A stretch of 64,000 nucleotides of DNA from assembly GCA_016803235.1 (NCBI GenBank), contig JADCLI010000018.1:38287-102286 (forward strand), in the 5' to 3' direction. Positions 43,149 through 50,300 of this stretch are shown here, in pieces (positions within the stretch are counted from its first letter, which is position 1; every line of letters begins with the position of its first letter). Position numbers and translations under genes: made by a program. A model generated the notes under the pieces. That model saw only the letters and a list, made by a program, of their open reading frames with translations. It did not search any database and was not told where the DNA came from. Source of the stretch: Pimelobacter simplex. Its GTDB lineage: Bacteria > Actinomycetota > Actinomycetes > Propionibacteriales > Nocardioidaceae.

Positions 43149-43346
43149 CTTGTAACTAAGGGTTACAGAGCGAATTCGCATGCAACAGCGCCGTGGTAGT
43201 GGCAACAGCGCCGAGGCAGATGCAGCTGGGCACCATCGTCGCTGCTGCGCTACATCCGGCGCGGGTCATGGCGTTCCACCCGGGCGTTGTTGTCACTACC
43301 CGGGTGTTGTGGCACCACTTTTCGCGACGTAACACTTAGTTACAAG
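43149..43346. mobile_element. 198-bp MITE-like element with 18-bp terminal inverted repeats
   Basis: The left end (43149-43166) begins CTTGTAACTAAG and the right end (43329-43346) finishes CTTAGTTACAAG; the 18-bp ends match with one mismatch. Subterminal GTAGTGGCAACAGCGCC and its diverged complement add imperfect symmetry. No reading frame is inside. The right end covers the stop codon of the flavoprotein gene, so insertion may have set that protein's C-terminus. A target duplication could not be identified. Confidence 0.6.
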
Positions 43347-44889
43347 TGTCGGCGGCCTGCATGTCCTCCACCGCCAGCGACGCGAACGTCATCGCCGCGC
43401 CCAGCGGTGCGCCCGGCCCGGGATAGGCGGAGCCGAACACCGACGCGGTGGAGTTGCTGGCGGCGTACAGGCCGGGGATCGGGCGGTCGTCGGTGTCGAG
43501 GACGCGCCCGCGGGCGTCGGTGACCAGGCCGCCCTTGGTGCCGAGGTCGGACAGCACGAAGCGCGCCGCGGTGAACGGGCCCTTGTCGACGGGGACGAGG
43601 ACGGCCGACGGCCCGCCGCCGCCGGCGAAGAAGGTGTCGTACTCGTCCTCGCCGCGACCGAAGTCCTCGTCCTTCCCGGCGGCCGCGAACGCGTTGTAGC
43701 GCTCGACGGTCGCGACCAGGGTGTCGGCGTCGAGCCCGGTCGCGGCCGCGATCCCCTCGAGGGTGTCCGCCTCGACCCACGTGCCGGCGGCGAGGTGCGC
43801 GGCGCGGTCGCCCTCGGGCATCGCGATCGCCGGCAGCCGGCCGTCCTCGCGGGAGTCGAAGACGAACCACGACGGCGTGCGGTCGGCCGACGCGGCCATG
43901 ACCCGGCCGAACCTGTCGTAGGGCAGGCACTCGTTGCCGTAGCGCCGCCCGGAGGCGTCGACCATGACGCCGCCCCGGAAGCCGAGCGTGAACGCGCCGC
44001 TCCCGTCGGGCTGCTGCAGGCCCGGGCAGAACCATCCCTCGCCGGACCAGTCGGTCGCCGCCCCGATCTCCGCGGCCGCGTCGATCACCTCGCCGGTGTT
44101 GGTGCCGCGTGGGGCCATCGTCCAGGCAGCGTCGCCCGGCGTCCCGTGGGCGGTACGACGCTCCGGGCTGCCCTCGTAGCCGCCGGCCGCGACCAGGATC
44201 CCACGCCGCGCGCGGACCTCCCCGGGGCCTGCCGGTCCGTCGTACCGGACCGTGGCGGCGCGTCCGTCCGCGTCCCGCCCGAAGCCGGTGACCTGGTGCC
44301 CGGTGGCGATGGTGCCGCCGTCGCGCACGGTCATCGCGGCGAGCCGGCCGATCAGCGCCTGGCCGCCCGACAGCGTGGACCGGCCCGGCCGGCCCGCCCG
44401 GTCGCGCTCGACCGGCGGCCGGATCAGGGCGGTGACGGCGGGGTCGAGCTCCTCGCGGCGGATGCTCGTCGGCTGGATGGAGCGTCCCATCGGGACCCGC
44501 CCGGGTGCGTCGTAGTACTCCGAGAACGGGATCCACTCGAAGTCCATGAGCGGGTCCGCCTCGAGCCGGGCGACCAGCCGCGGCGCCTGGGCGAGCAGCG
44601 CCTCGACCCGCTCCTCGTCGGGGGACTCGAGGATCGCGCCGAGATAGGCACGGGCGCCCTCGGTCGAGTCGGGAAGCCCGGCACGCTGCTGCACGTCGGA
44701 GCCCGGCAGCCAGCACGCGCCGCCGGAGTACGCCGACGTGCCACCCACCAGGGGCGTCCGCTCGAGCACCAGCGTGCTGAGCCCGGCGGCGGCCGCGAGC
44801 GCGGCCCCGGTGAGGGCGCCGCCACCCGACCCGACAACCACGACGTCGTACTCCCGCTGCAGGGCGTCCGCCCCGGCCAAGCCGCTCAT
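43336..44889 (-). CDS. FAD-dependent 3-ketosteroid dehydrogenase-like flavoprotein
   Basis: Flavoprotein of 517 residues of the fumarate-reductase/3-ketosteroid-delta1-dehydrogenase (KstD) family. The FAD motif is VVVVGSGGGALTGAALAAAAGL, with TSAYSGGACWLPG, a Tyr-rich substrate segment FSEYYDAPGRVPMGRSI, and C-terminal DLGTKGGLVTDARGRVL and SVFGSAYPGPGAPLGAAMTF. It would introduce a double bond into a steroid or similar ketone. A near-match KstR box lies 9 bp upstream of the ATG. The last codons lie in the MITE-like repeat. Confidence 0.82.
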   Translation of the reverse strand: MSGLAGADALQREYDVVVVGSGGGALTGAALAAAAGLSTLVLERTPLVGGTSAYSGGACWLPGSDVQQRAGLPDSTEGARAYLGAILESPDEERVEALLAQAPRLVARLEADPLMDFEWIPFSEYYDAPGRVPMGRSIQPTSIRREELDPAVTALIRPPVERDRAGRPGRSTLSGGQALIGRLAAMTVRDGGTIATGHQVTGFGRDADGRAATVRYDGPAGPGEVRARRGILVAAGGYEGSPERRTAHGTPGDAAWTMAPRGTNTGEVIDAAAEIGAATDWSGEGWFCPGLQQPDGSGAFTLGFRGGVMVDASGRRYGNECLPYDRFGRVMAASADRTPSWFVFDSREDGRLPAIAMPEGDRAAHLAAGTWVEADTLEGIAAATGLDADTLVATVERYNAFAAAGKDEDFGRGEDEYDTFFAGGGGPSAVLVPVDKGPFTAARFVLSDLGTKGGLVTDARGRVLDTDDRPIPGLYAASNSTASVFGSAYPGPGAPLGAAMTFASLAVEDMQAADTCN

Positions 44890-44897
44890 GGTGAGAC

Positions 44898-44911
44898 GAT
44901 AACGTGTTCTA
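44898..44911. promoter_or_regulatory. Near-match KstR-type operator
   Basis: GATAACGTGTTCTA matches TNNAACNNGTTNNA except for the first base (G for T). It lies immediately upstream of the KstD-like gene start (44889), where a repressor would block transcription. Confidence 0.5.
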
Positions 44912-45319
44912 GTTCGCTCGCGGGGTGAGGCGGGGCCGGGCGCTGAGGGGCCAGGCGAGCGCCGCGCCGAGCAGGCCGCCGAGCCCGTTGTGCCCGACGT
45001 CGGCCAGGGTCGGCACCCGGGTCGGCAGGAACTGCTGCTGCGCCAGCTCGATGCATGCCGACGCGAGCACGGTCAGGGCCGCGGCGAGCAGCGGCCGGCC
45101 GAGCAAGATGGCGAGCAGGAAGCCCGCCGGGACGAACAGGGCGACGTTCGCCAGCGCCTCGGTCTCGGTCCAGTCCAGCCGGCCGTCGCTCGCGCGCCAC
45201 GCCGCCGACCCGGCCAGGTCGAACGCCCACCGTCCCGCCGAGGGGTCGGCGAGGGTGAGGCGGGCGATGACGACGGAGTAGCAGGCGAGCAGGACGGCGG
45301 CGACAGGACGGCGGATCAT
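44909..45319 (-). CDS. VanZ-like membrane protein
   Basis: Membrane protein of 136 residues with about four helices and VanZ-like features: NVALFVPAGFLLAIL, ASACIELAQQQFLPTRVPTLADVGHNGLGGLLGA. The family includes a teicoplanin-resistance protein, but most members are uncharacterised. It has no obvious operon partner. Its end abuts the operator of the flavoprotein gene. Confidence 0.82.
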   Translation of the reverse strand: MIRRPVAAVLLACYSVVIARLTLADPSAGRWAFDLAGSAAWRASDGRLDWTETEALANVALFVPAGFLLAILLGRPLLAAALTVLASACIELAQQQFLPTRVPTLADVGHNGLGGLLGAALAWPLSARPRLTPRAN

Positions 45320-45410
45320 GCTCTCGACGCTAGGTCGGCCCGAGGGGGTCCGAGATCCCCCTCGGGTGCCGACCTGCGGTACTCCGGTCCCGTCCGCTGG
45401 TCGTCCGGGT

Positions 45411-45533
45411 TCAGCCCTGGCGCGCCTTCATCCGCGGGTTCTGCTTGTTGATCACGTAGACCCGGCCCCGCCGGCGTACCACCTGGGCGCCGGGCTGCTT
45501 CTTCAGTGACCGGATCGAGCTGCGCACCTTCAC
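45411..45533 (-). CDS. rpmJ: 50S ribosomal protein L36, zinc-free paralogue
   Basis: Protein of 40 residues ([20 protein letters not shown] start, ending [11 protein letters not shown]). It lacks the Cys/His zinc ribbon of ordinary L36, matching the alternative zinc-independent form. The start is GTG at 45533, overlapping the L32 stop by 4 bp. It is the last gene of the Zur-controlled minus-strand operon and would replace the zinc form in starved cells. Confidence 0.92.
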   Translation of the reverse strand: MKVRSSIRSLKKQPGAQVVRRRGRVYVINKQNPRMKARQG

Positions 45534-45718
45534 GGCTTCGTCCTCCGTCCCGTTGCGGGGTCGACCAGGCCGTCCATGACGGCACCGACGAGCCGCCGCG
45601 GCACCCGGTGTGTGCGGCCGTCGATCGTGACCGGCACGAGGTCAGGGGCCGTCGCCCGCCACTGGGAGCGGCGGTGCCGGGTCCGGCTGCGCGACGTACG
45701 ACGCTTCGGAACCGCCAT
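45530..45718 (-). CDS. rpmF: 50S ribosomal protein L32, zinc-free paralogue
   Basis: Protein of 62 residues beginning [20 protein letters not shown], the L32 N-terminus. The usual C-terminal CxxC pairs are absent. It lies 1 bp after the CobW-like gene and overlaps rpmJ by 4 bp, so it is part of the zinc-starvation operon. Confidence 0.9.
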   Translation of the reverse strand: MAVPKRRTSRSRTRHRRSQWRATAPDLVPVTIDGRTHRVPRRLVGAVMDGLVDPATGRRTKP

Positions 45719-45719
45719 C

Positions 45720-46784
45720 TCAGGCCGCCTCCCGGATCGGTCCCAGCCAGGGCTCGAAGCCGTCCTCTCCCGCCGGCCACGTGGCCGGCTCGCCGGGGGC
45801 CAGGAGGAGCTCGTCGAAGGCCGGGCGCAGGTGCGGGGGTGCAACGCCGACGCCCGCGAGCACGATGCGGGTGAAGGGGCGACGCCCGCCCCACGACCCG
45901 TGGTCGCCGATGCTCAGCTGCCCGCCGGCGCCGTCCCACTCCAGGGCGCGGCCGGGGCGGCTCGGCAGCCAGAAGCAGCCTCGCGAGCGGTGCGCGCCCC
46001 CGCCGAGCCGCTCCAGCGACTCCAGCAGCCGGTCCGGATGGAAGGGCTGGAGGGACTGGAGGTCGACGCGCCAGACTCCCTCGGTGCGCACCTCCCGCAG
46101 GGCGTCCGTGCGGACCGGGCTGGTCCAGGCGCCGGTGCGGTCGTGGTGGTGCAGGCGCCCGGTCAGGACGTCGCCGCCCAGCCCGTGGACGCCCTCGAGG
46201 ACGGCCGCGTCCGGGCGCGCCAGAGCGCGCACCAGTCCCCGGGCCACCGGGTCGACCTGGTCGTCGAAGGCCACCACGTCGGCGTGCTCGACCATCGCGG
46301 ACAGCACCTCCCCGACGCCGCGGCGGTCGTCGTGGGCGCAGTGGTGGCCACGGTCGGCGAGCAGGTCGTCCCCGAGCAGGTCGCGCACGGGCGCTCGCGC
46401 GCCGACGGCGGTGACGACGGCGGAGACGCGCAGGAACCGTGCGAGCCGGGTGTCCCACGTCAGGGCGGCGCACAGGTGGGCGGCCTCGGCGCCGACCGGT
46501 AGGTGGGCCAGGATGCTCTGCCACCGACCATCACGGGCGAGGCGCTCGAGGGTGGGGAGGATGTCCTCGCGGATCGCGCAGCTGACGCACGCGTGCTCGA
46601 GCAATGTCTCGTGCATCTCGATGATGCCGCTCAGGTCGCTCACGGTGCGGGTCAGCACGCCGCGCTCGACGTCGATGCTGTGCCGGCAGGCGACCGCGCC
46701 GGGCAGGTCGAACTGCAGTCCGACCATCGTGGCGGCCATCGCGTCCGGGTCGACCCCGCCGAGCAGGACGACCGGCACCCTCAT
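45720..46784 (-). CDS. COG0523/CobW-like protein lacking the P-loop, Mrf-like
   Basis: Protein of 354 residues related to CobW/COG0523 metal GTPases but without a GxxGxGKT loop; the N-terminus reads [20 protein letters not shown]. The metal motif region is [16 protein letters not shown] (CxxC rather than GGCLCC). A C-terminal CobW_C-like domain is present ([29 protein letters not shown]). Location inside the zinc-free ribosomal protein operon matches mycobacterial Mrf, which recruits the hibernation factor Mpy to zinc-free ribosomes. The correspondence is inferred from context and domain pattern. Confidence 0.75.
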   Translation of the reverse strand: MRVPVVLLGGVDPDAMAATMVGLQFDLPGAVACRHSIDVERGVLTRTVSDLSGIIEMHETLLEHACVSCAIREDILPTLERLARDGRWQSILAHLPVGAEAAHLCAALTWDTRLARFLRVSAVVTAVGARAPVRDLLGDDLLADRGHHCAHDDRRGVGEVLSAMVEHADVVAFDDQVDPVARGLVRALARPDAAVLEGVHGLGGDVLTGRLHHHDRTGAWTSPVRTDALREVRTEGVWRVDLQSLQPFHPDRLLESLERLGGGAHRSRGCFWLPSRPGRALEWDGAGGQLSIGDHGSWGGRRPFTRIVLAGVGVAPPHLRPAFDELLLAPGEPATWPAGEDGFEPWLGPIREAA

Positions 46785-47041
46785 CGCGCCGCGCTCCGGC
46801 CGTACCGGCGCTCGAACGCCTCGACCCGGCCCTCCGTGTCGAGCACGCGGCCCTGCCCCGTCCAGAACGGGTGGCTGTGCACGCTGACGTCGACGTCGAC
46901 GACCGGGTACGACGCCCCGTCCACCTCGACCGTGCGCCCGGCGGCCTGGTCGACCAGCGTCGAGCGGGTGAGCACCAGGTCGCCGGTCGCGCGGTCGCGG
47001 AAGACGACGGGTCCGTAGGCGGGGTGGATGCCCTGTTTCAT
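46781..47041 (-). CDS. rpmE2: 50S ribosomal protein L31 type B, zinc-free
   Basis: L31 type B of 86 residues (MKQGIHPAYGPVVFRDRATG start; VDVDVSVHSHPFWTGQGRVLDTEGRVEAFERRYG in outline). It lacks the CxxC of zinc-binding L31. It is first in the minus-strand operon, with the Zur box 22 bp upstream, and overlaps the Mrf-like gene by 4 bp. Confidence 0.93.
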   Translation of the reverse strand: MKQGIHPAYGPVVFRDRATGDLVLTRSTLVDQAAGRTVEVDGASYPVVDVDVSVHSHPFWTGQGRVLDTEGRVEAFERRYGRSAAR

Positions 47042-47062
47042 CGCTTGCTCCTTGATTTAGAA

Positions 47063-47077
47063 TGAGAATCGTTCTCA
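47063..47077. promoter_or_regulatory. Zur box shared by two ribosomal-protein operons
   Basis: TGAGAATCGTTCTCA is a perfect odd-centred palindrome matching actinobacterial Zur sites (TGANAATCGTTNTCA type). It lies between rpmE2 (start 47041) and rpmB (start 47101), so one zinc-loaded Zur dimer pair could silence both directions. Confidence 0.88.
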
Positions 47078-47100
47078 ATCATAGATCAGGAGGTGAACCG

Positions 47101-47337
47101 ATGCCACAGGTGTGCCAGGTGACCGGTGCGCGGCCCGCGTTCGGGAACCACGTCTCGCACTCGCACCGCAGGACCAGGCGTCGCTTCGACGTCAACATCC
47201 AGCGCAAGCGCTACTGGGTCCCGTCGCTCGGACGGACCATCACGCTCCGGGTCTCGGCCCGCGGCATCAAGACCATCGACCAACGGGGGATCGAGGCCGT
47301 CGTGGCCGACCTCCGCGCCCGAGGAGAGAGGCTCTGA
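47101..47337 (+). CDS. rpmB: 50S ribosomal protein L28, zinc-free paralogue
   Basis: L28 of 78 residues with the signature [20 protein letters not shown]. Only one Cys remains in the N-terminal knuckle (CQVTG in place of CxxC), so zinc is not bound. It has a near-perfect AGGAGGTGA ribosome binding site. It is the first gene of the plus-strand Zur operon. Confidence 0.93.
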   Translation: MPQVCQVTGARPAFGNHVSHSHRRTRRRFDVNIQRKRYWVPSLGRTITLRVSARGIKTIDQRGIEAVVADLRARGERL

Positions 47338-47338
47338 C

Positions 47339-47509
47339 ATGGCCAGGAAGGCATCCGACGTACGACCGGTCGTGAAGCTGCGCTCGACCGGCGACAGCGG
47401 CTACACCTACGTCACCCGGAAGAACCGCCGCAACGACCCCGACCGGCTGCGGCTGCGCAAGTACGACCCCGTCCTGCGCCGCCACGTCGAGTTCCGCGAG
47501 GAGCGCTGA
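47339..47509 (+). CDS. rpmG: 50S ribosomal protein L33, zinc-free paralogue
   Basis: L33 of 56 residues: [20 protein letters not shown] start, [33 protein letters not shown] end. The CxxC pairs of the zinc form are missing. The gene starts 1 bp after the rpmB stop and its stop overlaps rpsN. Confidence 0.93.
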   Translation: MARKASDVRPVVKLRSTGDSGYTYVTRKNRRNDPDRLRLRKYDPVLRRHVEFREER

Positions 47510-47814
47510 TGGCGTCGCGCGCGAAGGTCGCCGCCGAGGCACGGCGCCGCGCCACCGTCGCCCGGTACGCCGGCCGCCGCGCCGCGCTCAAGGAGCAGGC
47601 CCGGCGCGCGGCGCCGGGGTCTGCCGAGCTCGCCGCGGCCCTCCGGGCCCTGGCCCGGCTGCCGCGCGACGCGTCGCCCGTCCGGCTTCGCAACCGCGAC
47701 CAGGTCGACGGCCGCCCGCGTGGTCACCTGCGAAAGGCCGGCCTCTCGCGGATCCGGTTCCGCGAGCTCGCCCACCGCGGCGAGCTGCCCGGGATCACGA
47801 AGTCGAGCTGGTGA
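47509..47814 (+). CDS. rpsN: 30S ribosomal protein S14, zinc-free long form
   Basis: S14 of 101 residues, the long form without the CxxC motifs of the 61-residue zinc type. Recognisable segments are [41 protein letters not shown] (outline). It ends the plus-strand Zur operon; no zinc-free S18 gene follows, unlike the mycobacterial operon. Confidence 0.93.
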   Translation: MASRAKVAAEARRRATVARYAGRRAALKEQARRAAPGSAELAAALRALARLPRDASPVRLRNRDQVDGRPRGHLRKAGLSRIRFRELAHRGELPGITKSSW

Positions 47815-47826
47815 GCCCGGCGCCGG

Positions 47827-48861
47827 TCAGCGGCTGAGGCGCCGCAGCCGGTCGAGTCGCCGCAGGCCGTCCCGGTCGGCGCCCTCCGAGGGCGCCGCCG
47901 GGGCGAGGGCCGCCTCGAGCCGGAGCCGGGCCGCGTCGGCGTCGAGGCCGATCCCGATCGCGACCAGCTCGCTGTGCTCCGGGGCCGGTCGCAGCCCGTC
48001 GACGTGGACCTGGCCGCCGACCACGTGCACGACGTACCCCTTCGGGCCGTGGGCGGTCCCGACCGCGACCGTCCCCTTGACCCGGTACGCACCCGCCGGC
48101 GGGTCGAGGAGGAGGTCGGCGACCGCACCCGGCGCGACCGCGCCGGCCACCCGGGCGGAGGCCGACGCGGCGTGGGGGCCATGGTCGTGCCCGTCGGCGG
48201 CCGCGCGCTCGGCGCGAAGCAGGGAGGCCAGGGGCAGCTGGTCCGGCGGGTCCTCGGCCATCGCGACGTCGTGGACGAGGGCGGGGTCGATCCGGCCGCG
48301 AGAGGTGCGGACGAGGTGCGCGGCCGGGTTCACCTCCCGCACCCGCGCCTCGATCGCCGCGAGTGTGGCGTCCCGTTCCGGGCCGGGCAGCAGGTCGGTC
48401 TTGTTGAGCACCACCAAGGTGGCGACCGAGAACCGCGCGGGTGGCATCCCGCCGTCGTCGACGGTGCCGAAGTACTCCACCGCGTCCACCACGTCGACGA
48501 CGCCGCCCGGCCGTACCCGCGGCGCCCGGCTGTGCCGGATCATCTGTGCGAGGGCGCCCGGCTCGGCCAGCCCGCTCGCCTCGACGACGATCGCGTCGAG
48601 GGCCAGTCGCGGGTGGGTCAGCTTCTCGAGCGCGGCGTCCAGCCCGGACACGTCCTCGAGGCAGCACAGGCAGCCGCCGGCGATCGACACCGGCTCGTCG
48701 ACCTGCCCGGTCACCAGGCCGGCGTCGACGTTGATGGCACCGAAGTCGTTGACGATCACGCCGATCCGCGCGCCCGGCTGCCGCAGCAGCCGGTTCAGCA
48801 GGGTGGTCTTCCCGGCCCCGAGGTGCCCGGTCAGGGCGGTCACGGGTACGGCGGCGCTCAC
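47827..48861 (-). CDS. COG0523 (CobW/ZnuG-type) GTPase, probable zinc metallochaperone
   Basis: GTPase of 344 residues with intact P-loop GHLGAGKTTLLNR, the metal motif GGCLCC, VEASGLAEPG and guanine motif NKTDLL. A His-rich stretch (ADGHDHGPHAA) precedes the CobW_C domain. It is expected to deliver zinc to essential enzymes under starvation. GTG at 48861 is preferred over the ATG at 48882 because the Zur box at 48877-48891 would overlap the longer start. It is divergent from yibE/F-like and convergent with rpsN. Confidence 0.88.
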   Translation of the reverse strand: MSAAVPVTALTGHLGAGKTTLLNRLLRQPGARIGVIVNDFGAINVDAGLVTGQVDEPVSIAGGCLCCLEDVSGLDAALEKLTHPRLALDAIVVEASGLAEPGALAQMIRHSRAPRVRPGGVVDVVDAVEYFGTVDDGGMPPARFSVATLVVLNKTDLLPGPERDATLAAIEARVREVNPAAHLVRTSRGRIDPALVHDVAMAEDPPDQLPLASLLRAERAAADGHDHGPHAASASARVAGAVAPGAVADLLLDPPAGAYRVKGTVAVGTAHGPKGYVVHVVGGQVHVDGLRPAPEHSELVAIGIGLDADAARLRLEAALAPAAPSEGADRDGLRRLDRLRRLSR

Positions 48862-48876
48862 CCGCACCAGCCTAGT

Positions 48877-48891
48877 TGACAACGATTCTCA
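48877..48891. promoter_or_regulatory. Second Zur box, between COG0523 GTPase and YibE/F genes
   Basis: TGACAACGATTCTCA, the reverse of TGAGAATCGTTGTCA, matches the Zur dyad with one asymmetric position. It is placed to control both the GTPase (start 48861) and the divergent YibE/F gene (start 48923). Confidence 0.8.
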
Positions 48892-48922
48892 TCTGGTGGG
48901 GGGCCGTGGCAGGGTGTGCGCC

Positions 48923-50203
48923 GTGAGCAGTCACCGTCGCCAGAAGCCCTCCCACGGCCACGGACACGGTCATGGCCACGGACACGGGGCCGCGGACCTG
49001 GACGGCCGGATCAGCATCGGTACGACGGCCCGCAACCTGCTGCTGGCCGGGCTCGCTCTCGCGCTGGTCGCGACGCTGGCCGGCCTGGTGGTCTGGTGGC
49101 CCCCCGGCGACGCCGCCCGGCGCAGCGCCGAGGCGGGCGGGCCGGCCGCGCAGTTCGCCGCGCCCGGGGTGACCTTCCCGTCGGCCGAGGTGGTGTCCGT
49201 CGCCGAGCGCTGCCCGAGCGCCAACGGCTTCCCCGATGGGTCCGGCTGCTCCACGCTGACCGTCCGCGTCGACGGGGAGGCCGTCCGGCTGGACGTGCCG
49301 CCCGAGGTCGTCGAGTCCGGGCTCGTCCCCGGCGACCACGTCGAGCTGCTGCGCACGCCGGCGCCCGAGGACGCCGCCGACCAGAGCCCGTCGTACTCCT
49401 ACTTCGCCACCGAGCGCCACGGCACCCTGATCTGGCTCGCGGTGTTCTTCGTGGTCGTCGTGCTCGCGGTCGCCCGGCTGCGCGGGCTGCTCGGCCTGGT
49501 CGGGCTGGCCTTCGGCGGCGCGGTGGTGTGGTGGTGGCTGCTGCCGGCGCTGCTCGACGGCGCCCCGGGCGTGGGCGTCGCGCTCACCAGTGCCTCGGCG
49601 ATCATGTTCGTCGTCCTCTACACGACCCACGGCTTCTCGTTGCGCACCAGCACCGCCCTCGCCGGCACCCTGCTCGGGATCGTGCTGACGGCGGGCATCG
49701 GCGTGATCGCGATCGGCGACGCCCGGCTGACGGGGATCAGCGACGAGGGCGGCGCGATCCTGGCCAGCTTCGGCGCCCTCGACTTCCAGGCGCTGCTGGG
49801 CTGCGCGCTCGTGATCGCGGGGCTCGGTGTGCTCAACGACGTGACCATCACCCAGGCGTCCGCGGTCTGGGAGCTGCGTGCTGCCACCCCGCAGGCCTCA
49901 CGGACGGCCGTCTTCGCCAGCGCCATGCGGATCGGGCGCGACCACATCGCCTCGACGATCTACACCATCGTCTTCGCCTACGTCGGCACCGCGCTCATCC
50001 TGCTGATGCTGCTGCGCGTCTACGACCGTCCGCTGCTCGAGCTGATCTCGACCGAGCAGCTCGCCGAGGAGGTCGTGCGCACCCTGGTCACCTCGATCGG
50101 CCTGGTCCTCGCGGTCCCCGTCACCACTGCGGTCGCCGCGCTGATCGCCGCACCGCGCCCGGCCGGGGAGGGGTCCGTGCAGGAATCACCGGTCGACCGG
50201 TGA
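48923..50203 (+). CDS. YibE/F family membrane protein with N-terminal His-Gly tract
   Basis: Membrane protein of 426 residues of the YibE/F-like family (function unknown). The N-terminus has a HGHGHGHGHGHG tract at about residues 11-22, a likely metal-binding tail. One helix follows, then an extracytoplasmic domain with one Cys pair (ERCPSANG, GSGCSTLTV), and a C-terminal block of about seven helices (TLIWLAVFFVVVVLAVARL, LLGIVLTAGIGVIAIGD, TITQASAVWELR). It is controlled by the shared Zur box, so a zinc transport or storage role is suggested. Its stop lies in a palindrome. Confidence 0.82.
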   Translation: MSSHRRQKPSHGHGHGHGHGHGAADLDGRISIGTTARNLLLAGLALALVATLAGLVVWWPPGDAARRSAEAGGPAAQFAAPGVTFPSAEVVSVAERCPSANGFPDGSGCSTLTVRVDGEAVRLDVPPEVVESGLVPGDHVELLRTPAPEDAADQSPSYSYFATERHGTLIWLAVFFVVVVLAVARLRGLLGLVGLAFGGAVVWWWLLPALLDGAPGVGVALTSASAIMFVVLYTTHGFSLRTSTALAGTLLGIVLTAGIGVIAIGDARLTGISDEGGAILASFGALDFQALLGCALVIAGLGVLNDVTITQASAVWELRAATPQASRTAVFASAMRIGRDHIASTIYTIVFAYVGTALILLMLLRVYDRPLLELISTEQLAEEVVRTLVTSIGLVLAVPVTTAVAALIAAPRPAGEGSVQESPVDR

Positions 50204-50285
50204 TTCCGGCACTTGTCGGGCGTTGCAACGCCCGACAAGTGCCAGTTCTGCGCGTCAACTGACAGTTTCGCCGGTCGACCGGCGA
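50182..50285. repeat. Palindrome island between yibE/F and eccC
   Basis: Four palindromes in 104 bp. There is a 26-bp perfect one (50182-50207, arm GGAATCACCGGTC), which contains the yibE/F stop. A 36-bp perfect one (50208-50243, arm GGCACTTGTCGGGCGTTG) follows without a gap. Then come AACTGACAGTT (50257-50267) and TCGCCGGTCGACCGGCGA (50268-50285). The first and last share the core CCGGTCGACCGG followed by GATTCC. Likely bidirectional termination, possibly a dispersed repeat family. Confidence 0.85.
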
Positions 50286-50300
50286 TTCCGACACGCCAGC

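Noticed and set aside
43149-43346. attB/att site or integron attC
   Set aside because: No integrase, tRNA or cassette genes nearby; terminal inverted repeats fit a MITE-like element better.
47720-48922. N-terminal extension of the YibE/F gene upstream of 48923
   Set aside because: It would read through rpsN, the antisense of the COG0523 gene and the Zur box, and its sequence is Ser/Arg-rich noise; GTG 48923 gives a sensible membrane protein.
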